DNA of 64,000 nt, from contig NC_053142.1 in assembly GCF_016808335.1 (NCBI RefSeq), positions 49,037,992 through 49,101,991 on the forward strand, in the 5' to 3' direction. How positions within the stretch are numbered: position 1 is the first letter of the stretch; every line of letters starts with the position of its first letter. Source of the DNA: Panicum virgatum (Eukaryota > Streptophyta > Magnoliopsida > Poales > Poaceae). Below are positions 57,201 through 64,000 of the stretch, piece by piece. The notes below the pieces were generated by a model. That model was not told the origin of the DNA. It did no database searches and worked only from the letters and a program-made list of their open reading frames with translations. A program made the position numbers and the translations under genes.

Positions 57201-60200
57201 TATTAATCCTGTAGCACATTCCTTGAATTTTGACCTCAACTTGCGGGTATACTAACCTTACTTATTAGACAGAATAATGCTGCATTTTTCTCTTGACCTC
57301 TCTGTGTTTCTAGGACTAGGATTGATAGAAACCATCGGCATCGGCAATGATTCTTAGTTTTTGATGGCCATATATAAAGTTTTTTGGCTGATCTGATTTC
57401 AGGTTCGAACACCGTGCCTTGGAGATAAGTTTTCTAGCATGCATGGCCAGAAAGGTGTTATTGGCTTTCTAGAATCTCAGGAGAACTTCCCATTTACTCA
57501 CCAAGGAATAGTCCCTGATATTGTGATAAATCCGCATGCCTTCCCAACACGTCAAACTCCCGGCCAATTGCTTGAAGCTGCTTTGGGGAAGGGAATTGCC
57601 CTCGGAGGTACAATGAGATATGCTACACCATTCACCACAGCATCAGTTGATGTTATCGCAGAGCAGTTGCACAAGTAAGTGTTTCTTGTTCTGATGGATG
57701 AATAGGTGCATTCCTTAATTCAGTCACCAGACTATTGCGCTCTAAACAAATAGATGAAATGATTTGAAATGATTGAGCATTTTAGTGAGCATCTTTTAGT
57801 TGAACTTTGTGATTAGTAAGTTTGTTACATCTGATAAGGATCTTGTGCTCATTAGTGCACCCTATGCTCTGTTACCTAGTACGTTCTACTTAGGTAGTGC
57901 AGAAGAAAAAGAAAACAAGGGAAAGAAAAGACACATGCACAGAATCTGTTATGGTAAATGGGCCGACCTAGGCCCACGAGTACTGTAGCGCGTGCGTGAA
58001 CAATGCTGAATCATATTTGATTAGGTTAATTTGGTTTATTAGGAAAGAGATAAGATAGACTGATTCGGTTAGGATATTGCTTAGGGGTCAAGTCAGTCGT
58101 CTCTATAAAAGAGACTATCATGTATCAGTTAGAGGCAAGCAAGAAGAACCCTAAAAGTAGTCAGAGCCTCCAAGGGAGGGCGACGAACAGGTTCTTCGTG
58201 CTATCCCTAGATCTACCATAACATTTGGTATTCAGAGCCTTAGATCCTGCGACCCCTGCCATCACCAATTTTTCCCCCTGCGCATTAGATTGATTTCACT
58301 CCCAAAAAAAAATCTCACCCAATCCCACCCCAGATTGCATCTGTTCGCCCATCTCTTGCCGATCATGGGTGAACCCATCACCAGAGCTGACCTTCAAGCC
58401 GGGGTTGACAAGATCCTCGCTGCGATCGAGTCCGTCATCGCATCCATCTCGACGTCACCCACGACGACGGCACCAACGACAGCTGCACCAGCATCAGCGC
58501 AATCTCAGGCGCCTACACCACTTCCTGCATCGGCACTTTCACCGGCGCCGGAGACAGCGTTGGCTACATCTGCATTTGCAACATCCTCTGCCTCGACTTC
58601 GGCCCCAACGATTGCAGCAGCAACATCATCCATCACCTCGACGGCCGCGGCACCTTCACCGCTAACCACCTCGTCAGCAGGACCAACGCCACCGCCGGAC
58701 CAGCCACCGACGACACCAGCTGCGCCGCCCGCCGTCGTCGATCCGCTCGTGGAAGGGGAGCAGCAGCCACTGCCAGTCAAGGATCCGTCACCGCCGGCCC
58801 GTCGCCGCCTGTCGAGGCCGCTCTCGTCGGCGCGGATCTTCGCCGGCGGCATCTCCGCCCGCTATGGATTCGGTTGCCCCGCCCGTCGCGGTGCCGTCCG
58901 CACTCCTCGGGCCGTCCGTCGAGATGGCCATCCTCCATCACGGTGGATCCATCCCCGCCCATCGCGCCCCCGTCCACGGCTGTCCGTGCCTATCCGCGTC
59001 CGTCGCGCGGCACCAGTCCGCCTCGTCCGCGCTCCCCCATCGCGCGGCCCATGTCCGCCACGTCTGCGCGCCTCCATCCGCGGCCGGCCGCGCTCAGTCC
59101 GCGCACCTCCGTCCGCGACCGCTCGCACGCCAACAGCTCTGACGGCAGCGGTAGAAGCAGCAGCAGAGGCGCATCGACACCCCGCGAGGCGCCATGGCAC
59201 GCCAGCAGCTGCAGGTGCTGGTCGTCCCCGAGCTGCTCGGCTGCATCTACTACACCGACATCGCCAGGCCCGACCACGGCATGCTGCCGCCCAACGCCGC
59301 CGCAGCCGTGAACGGCGTCGTGTTCTGCGGCGTGCTCGCCGGGCAGTTCTTCCTCGGCTAGCTCGGCGACAGGCTTGGCCGCACAAGCAGGTCAGTGCTG
59401 CTCATGGCCATCTGCTCCCTCGCGTCGGGCTCACGTTTAGGAGCTCCCCCGCCGGCGTCATTGCCATCCTCGGCTTCTTCCGCTTCTGGCTCGGCTTCGG
59501 CATCGGCGGCGACTACCCGTTCAGCACCACCATCACGAACATCACGTTACTCACCCAACACATCAAGCAGGCAGCCGTCGAGATCCAGATGGACATCTTC
59601 ATCAATAACAGGCTACTTCAATCCTCTGCCTTTAGTCTGAGCACTATTGCAGCTCGAGGACGAGCTGTCTTCGAGGGGTGGAGAAGTGTTATGGTAAATG
59701 GGCCGACCTAGGCCCACGAGTACTGTAGCGCGTGCGTGAACAATGCTGAATCATATTTGATTAGGTTAATTTGGTTTATTAGGAAAGAGATAAGATAGAC
59801 TGATTCGGTTAGGATATTGCTTAGGGGTCAAGTCAGTCGTCTCTATAAAAGAGACTATCATGTATCAGTTAGAGGCAAGCAAGAAGAACCCTAAAAGTAG
59901 TCAGAGCCTCCAAGGGAGGGCGACGAACAAGTTCTTCGTGCTATCTCTAGATCTACCATAACAGAATCAATTGCATAGATCAGGTGGTAACCTCATATTT
60001 TATATATTGGTAAAATTGGCAAAACATTCACTGCAGTGTTCATCTTGCTCATGGTTTACAATTGTTATTTCATAGACATTTCATATGCACATACCTTTTT
60101 ATAGTTTTTTCTCCAAATTGTGAGAGTGTGCAGCTGTCCTTTTGTTTATCTTATATTATGTATCAGTTGATGCTTGTCATTTTCTTAACCGACACATACA

Positions 60201-60870
60201 TAGCAGTGCTACTAGAAGATATCAAGCTCTGAGTGTACCCATACATTGACTTGTTGGTATCAATGAGCATCTTACTTTAGATGATCAAGCATATTTTGCA
60301 GGGGATAGATCTGAGGTGTAGACTTGTTTAGTCAATTTCCAAAGTCTATGTATCTCGTTGCATTGCAGGTTTGGATTTTCAAAATGGGGAGCCGAGAGCG
60401 TTATAAATGGCCGAACTGGTGAAAGGATGCAGTCCTTGGTATTCATGGGCCCTACATTTTACCAAAGGCTGATTCACATGTCCGAAGATAAGGTGAAGTT
60501 TCGCAACACTGGACCAGTGCACCCCCTCACAAGGCAGCCTGTCGCTGACAGGAAAAGGTTTGGTGGAGTTAAGTTTGGAGAAATGGAGCGTGATTGCCTC
60601 CTCGCCCATGGAGCAGCTGCCAACCTGCATGAGCGGCTGTTCATGCTTAGTGATTTCTCCCAGTTGCACATCTGCCAGACATGTGAGCGGGTGGCTAATG
60701 TTATCATGAGGTGTGTCCCAGGAGGGAAAAAGATCAGGGGCCCGTACTGCGGCTTTTGCAAGTCTTCCGAGAACATAGTGAGGATCAATGTGCCCTATGG
60801 TGCAAAGCTTCTCTACCAGGAACTCTTCAGCATGGGGATCTGCCTCAAGTTCGAGACAGAAGTCTGCTAG
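51201..60870 (+). CDS. NRPD2: Pol IV/Pol V second-largest subunit
   Basis: Seven coding exons: 51201-51809, 52376-52576, 54339-55219, 55321-55612, 56233-57171, 57403-57674, 60369-60870; 3696 nt, 1231 residues. Pol IV and V make the siRNA precursors and scaffold transcripts for RNA-directed DNA methylation, and share this subunit. Residues 1-85 are an acidic, poorly conserved extension. Rpb2-type motifs follow: [46 protein letters not shown] (854-862), [12 protein letters not shown] (981-992) and a C-terminal zinc site C1167, C1170, C1192, C1195 (CQTC, CGFC). The [20 protein letters not shown] lobe and LPPSEAF-free hybrid region fit NRPD2 rather than Pol II, and the sequence reads close to rice and Arabidopsis NRPD2. 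Introns 2 and 6 and the leader intron carry transposons. It could be one of two paralogues, as in maize. Confidence 0.95.
53004..53222 (+). other. Open frame of coding-like composition in NRPD2 intron 2
   Basis: A 72-residue frame ([34 protein letters not shown]) starts in a segment that does not look like ordinary intron sequence. The end of the coding-like part falls at tatgcag|gtctc, a possible exon border. I do not recognise the source. It may be a fragment of another gene carried in by a transposon. Confidence 0.3.
53980..54199. mobile_element. Stowaway MITE in NRPD2 intron 2
   Basis: Termini ctccctccgtcttgaaacat and the inverse attacgggatggagggag, with TA duplications at 53978-53979 and 54200-54201. 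The arms share aaggcat/atgccctat. It is 220 bp and non-coding, 139 bp upstream of exon 3. Confidence 0.9.
57947..59963 (+). mobile_element. Young LTR retrotransposon with captured gene, NRPD2 intron 6
   Basis: A 2017-bp element in the same orientation as the host gene. LTRs of 277 bp (57947-58223 and 59687-59963) start TGTTATGG and end CCATAACA, and differ at two positions that I can see (both transitions). GAATC target duplications lie at 57942-57946 and 59964-59968. Next to the 5' LTR is tttggtattcagagcc, a tRNA-Met primer site with one extra T. A purine-rich run (cgaggggtggagaag) precedes the 3' LTR. Each LTR has a TATA box (ctctataaaa). No protease, integrase or reverse transcriptase is encoded. 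The interior has a Thr/Pro/Ala-rich open frame from the ATG at 58365 and a piece of a phosphate transporter (59194-59540). Confidence 0.95.
59194..59540 (+). pseudogene. Captured PHT1 phosphate-transporter fragment
   Basis: Inside the LTR element the sequence opens MARQQLQVL, the classic start of plant PHT1 proteins. It then jumps to [39 protein letters not shown], stop, LGDRLG and [10 protein letters not shown], and, after a shift of frame, [20 protein letters not shown] and YPFSTTI. These follow the order of the N-terminal third of a Pi:H+ symporter, with about 40 residues missing after position 9. A TAG (59359-59361) replaces the TGG of the FFGWLGD motif. It is non-functional: a host gene piece picked up by the retrotransposon, with stop, shift and deletion. 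Confidence 0.85.
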
Positions 60871-63630
60871 AACTCCTAAACCTATTTGCTATCCAGTCAT
60901 GTACATAAACCTGTGTGATGCTGGCATAGCAAGGATGGGCGAACCCTGTGGAGTGAATTGCACTGGCTGTGGCAGCAGGATATTTCCAGTGGGTAGGGGG
61001 CGTCTGTCTCAAGTATCAGAAGAAACCCTGTTGAAACTAAACCCTGTAGCGTTTATTACTCCGCCCATCTGGTAAACTATGCCCAAGTGAATGAACACTC
61101 GTGTCCTGTTTCCTGACTGAATTTCTCTGTTGCGTGCCTTCAAATTTGGAGATTTTGTTTTTTATGTTGGTGCTCCGTGGGGATTTGGAAATGTGTCCAT
61201 TGCGGCCTGGTGCAGACTGCTGAGCTAATGGTGCGATGGTTCGTAGGTCTGCAGCATGATTCATGACATACTGAAGTTTAAGAAGCAAAGGGTATGCTTG
61301 CCTTGAGAATCGTAGGTGCCAATAGGCTTTTAGACGTTTGATGGTTTGAGTCTACACTCTACAGACTCCAGTCTGCAAATTGAGCGAGCTAAAATTGTCA
61401 ATAGACTCAGTGAAACTGCACATGTAGTCTGCACTGGGATCGTTGATCTGGGAGCCGTGTTGTTTGGATTGACGGAATAATTACTAGTTCGAGTTCATCT
61501 TAATCCTAGGGTTTGGAGGGGGGCAAAATACAGAAAATGTTCTGCTGTTAGCTAGTGAGTCTTTACTTGTTTCTAATCTGCAATCTAAATGATTAGCTCT
61601 GCTGCTGCCTGTAAAATACATACTCGTCACCATTCAACCTAAAACTAGGATGAAAGCTTCGTCTTTTTTTTTTGGCCTTTGCCCTAAAGAAAAACGAGCA
61701 TCATCTTCCCTTATCATCTATGATCATCAAGAAAAAGCTGCATGATGGAAGGTACACTGTACACTTTGCATTTCTGCAGGCGAATCCATCACAATTCACA
61801 AGCATACACACATGAAACTGGGATAAAGTAAATAAGTATATCATGAGAGAGCTTGGATCGATCGTTACTCATCAACGATTTATTTGCACAATTGCATTGA
61901 TACAAACTAAGGTACAGAACGCATGAGGATGATCAGAGACGAATCCGCCTCCCCATGAACTTGGATGAGCGATAAACCAGCACGGAAACCAGATCCTCTC
62001 TACCTGAGGGAACGAGCAGGGGACCAAGAAGTGAATGGGGGAACTCCATGCGAGGCCTCTCCTCCCACGGGCTACAGCTTGAGGAAGAAGAACAGTGCCC
62101 GATGCATCTTTGCCTAGCTTTTACGAGTGATGCTCCTCGATCCAAAGGTACTTATACTGCAAACACCCCGCCCTCCATCGCCCCCAAAGTCTTTCTCATG
62201 GCTGCTGGAACAATTGGACTTGGACCTGGCTTTGAAACATGTCTTGCAGTGACGGTCACAGGGGAGGTCACATACATTGAACCTGGACGCCCCTTCTTTA
62301 GCTTTTGCGTTTGGGCATATGGTTTTTGGCCTTTTGGGATTTGGGAGTACGAGTCATTGATTCTCTGGTGTCGTCCCGTCCCAGCTCTTGTTCTGCCTTT
62401 ATGCTGTCATGCCCATTCAGTAGCGCACAATGACACAACTAGCCCACTGGGTTTTTTTTTTCTTTTTCATTGGGCAGATTTTATACTAGAAAAAGAAAAA
62501 CTCAGACCCGTCGGAGAAGATGTCCCCGGAGGTACTGTGATTAAGGTAGAAGATGACAACCTCCACCACAGATTGAGAAAACATTTGAACTCCAGCTTTT
62601 GCCGGCAATAGGATTTTTTTTTACACCAGTCCCGTAAATTCGGCCCAACTAGGATTCGAACTCGAACCTGCAGGTGCTTACTCAGTTGCTCTAACAGCTA
62701 GACTATACTAGGAAATTCCTGATTAGGTAATATGTTTAGTTTATTGCATGATCGCTGTCATCATCTGTTTAATATTGGTGAACCTGGAAGTCCCACCGAC
62801 AACCACCATGTAGGACAGGGAATACTTCGCGCGTCATGCCAATATCCTGCAACTGTATTATTTGATATCCTCAATTCAAAATTCACATCAGCCTGATCAT
62901 GTTCATAAGACATCAATAATAGATGCAAAAAAGTTTTGTTTCATCATGTTTAGCTTATTGTTTCATCATTAGTCGCACGCACATCTCAGGGAACTAGCTA
63001 TATGCCTGTAACTGTAATTAGGCTAAGCTGTAACAGATGAATTTCTCTTCTGCCTTTATAACTGAATTTATTTGACAATTGCTTCTTCAAGACTAACAAT
63101 TAATGGTCCAGAGAGCACTATCAGCTAAAATGCCTCAATGCGCCTGTTGCTGTTGTGCCACATCTGAATGACTGAACCAAATATTCACACGAGGCAATCA
63201 CAGAGTGTCAGGTTTTTGCTGGCAGCTACTACTCGATCAGTGTGATTAACGCACAAGTTTGACAAGGTCTGCATGTTGTTTTGAGCTGAAAGAAATGTGG
63301 GTGGCCAGGAACCGAGCGACGACACATGCACGGCATGCAGCGCTCTGCTCTGCTGGAGATAAGGGAATTTGCAGGGCGGGCGCTTTTTGCTCCATGCGCT
63401 TTCTGCGATTCCGAGCTCGCGCCGCGCGCAGATCGACCAAAAGCCTCACGAGATTATTCCCTTGGCTCCCCGGCCGGCTTCTAAGCTGCTAGCTAGTTAA
63501 CCTAGGCTGCATCACGGCCAGGTGCATTGCCAACTCCATCCACACTGCGCCGAAGTCCACGTACAGGTGGGAGCAGCCTATCTAGCTACTACGAAGAGTA
63601 CTCTTCAGTAGCTCATCAGTCTGGCAGCTA
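60871..63630. other. NRPD2 3' UTR and intergenic sequence
   Basis: About 60871-61150 is the likely NRPD2 3' UTR. The rest is AT-rich with no gene I can support; a tRNA-like relic lies at 62635-62730. Weak open frames at 61933-62145 (minus) and 62048-62611 (plus) overlap and show no known domain. Confidence 0.45.
62635..62730 (-). mobile_element. tRNA-derived relic (SINE-like)
   Basis: On the minus strand gctgttagagcaactgagta resembles a tRNA D-arm with A box, and aggttcgagttcgaatcct carries a good B box (GGTTCGA). The acceptor stem does not pair, and a T-run lies on the far side, so this is a pol III-derived retroelement piece rather than a tRNA gene. Confidence 0.5.
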
Positions 63631-63634
63631 GACT

Positions 63635-63642
63635 TATAAATA
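63635..63642 (+). promoter_or_regulatory. TATA box of the MIR395 transcript
   Basis: TATAAATA stands about 110 bp before the hairpin. Transcription is expected to begin near 63665-63670 (ccatcag), the usual distance for a plant pri-miRNA. Confidence 0.6.
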
Positions 63643-63744
63643 GCATCCAGCTCTGAGCTCACCATCAGTGGCGGATTAAACAAGTCAAGTGGTCCATGGG
63701 GAGTGGAGTAAGTAATTAAGAGTCCTCGCTAGATAATTGGTTGG

Positions 63745-63880
63745 TTGTCACCTGGAGTTCTCCTCAAACCACTTCAGTTGCTACACACGTTTCATGGCAA
63801 TGTTTGCATGTTTGTGTGCGCTCATGGGGCCGGAATTGTGTGCATAGTGAAGTGTTTGGGGGAACTCTGGGTGGCAATCA
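63745..63880 (+). ncRNA. MIR395: MIR395 microRNA precursor
   Basis: The 3' arm contains a 21-nt mature miR395 (63847-63867; it starts GTGAAGTGTTTGG and ends GGAACTC). The 5' arm (63755-63777, gagttctcctcaaaccactt) is its imperfect complement, with two extra bases and two G-U or mismatched positions. Flanks continue the stem (cacctg/gggtgg, tgctacacac/gtgtgcata). miR395 is induced by sulphate starvation and cuts transcripts of ATP sulphurylases and the low-affinity sulphate transporter SULTR2;1 (established knowledge). In rice, MIR395 genes occur in tandem clusters, so further hairpins may lie to the right of this window. Confidence 0.92.
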
Positions 63881-64000
63881 ACAGTATGATGTGTTAGGTC
63901 TGTAAGTTCGGCAGCATGCATGCACTTTTTGCTAGGTGCTGCATGTACTTTGTAGGTTGTACTAGATCGACCATCATGTGATGTACTAACATAGTGGGAA

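Noticed and set aside
58290..59711. A 473-residue open frame in NRPD2 intron 6
   Set aside because: It spans the non-coding interior of the LTR element, crosses the captured PHT1 piece in the wrong frame and ends inside the 3' LTR.
62048..62611. A 187-residue open frame
   Set aside because: It has a low-complexity hydrophobic stretch (FFFLFHWADF) from a T-run, no known domain and no splice partners.

Overview
This window is nuclear DNA from a flowering plant, almost certainly a grass (Poaceae), probably a panicoid. The evidence is small GT-AG introns in every sizeable gene except one, GC-rich 5' ends with chloroplast transit peptides, many grass-type transposable elements (Stowaway, Tourist, hAT and Mutator-like elements, TRIMs), a grass-like plastid trnL-trnF fragment, and proteins that read as grass versions of known plant families. 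I cannot name the species from the sequence alone.

Layout, left to right. (1) 1-8.2 kb is an accessory, repeat-rich stretch. It holds a small two-exon gene (5317-5687) and its broken relative (852-1868), which a 698-bp TRIM retrotransposon has split. It also holds a second complete TRIM, three diverged copies of a promoter-like module, and foldback elements. (2) 8.2-22.7 kb is a plastid-function block. It contains a SEP2-like chlorophyll-binding protein (with a one-base frameshift), a VIR3-like M41-type metalloprotease homologue (minus strand), a divergent ABC1K6-like atypical kinase (plus strand) sharing a 330-bp intergenic region with it, and shikimate kinase (minus strand). (3) 25.3-32 kb is a secreted GH3 beta-D-xylosidase (minus strand) with two long introns carrying MITEs. 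(4) 32-38 kb has no gene I can support. (5) 38-41.4 kb is a PDCD2-like zinc protein whose fifth intron carries a 998-bp foldback element. (6) 44-48 kb is a gene for a protein with eleven tandem Cys/His repeats (WRKY19-N-terminus type). A nuclear copy of plastid trnL-trnF DNA lies in its presumed 5'-UTR intron. (7) 49-61 kb is NRPD2/NRPE2, the second subunit of the silencing polymerases Pol IV and Pol V. It carries a hAT element in its leader intron, a Stowaway in intron 2, and in intron 6 a young 2,017-bp LTR retrotransposon that has picked up a piece of a PHT1 phosphate-transporter gene. (8) The right edge (63.6-63.9 kb) holds a MIR395 precursor with a TATA box.

The genes are independent single transcription units, not an operon. 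Themes that link them are plastid function (SEP2, VIR3, ABC1K6, shikimate kinase) and gene silencing or small RNA (NRPD2, MIR395). The most unusual features are the TRIM-split gene, the retrotransposon with captured transporter sequence inside a silencing-polymerase gene, and the plastid DNA insertion. Exon models were built by hand from splice signals and reading-frame continuity; for every multi-exon gene the coding exons sum to a multiple of three, except SEP2, where a base is missing.
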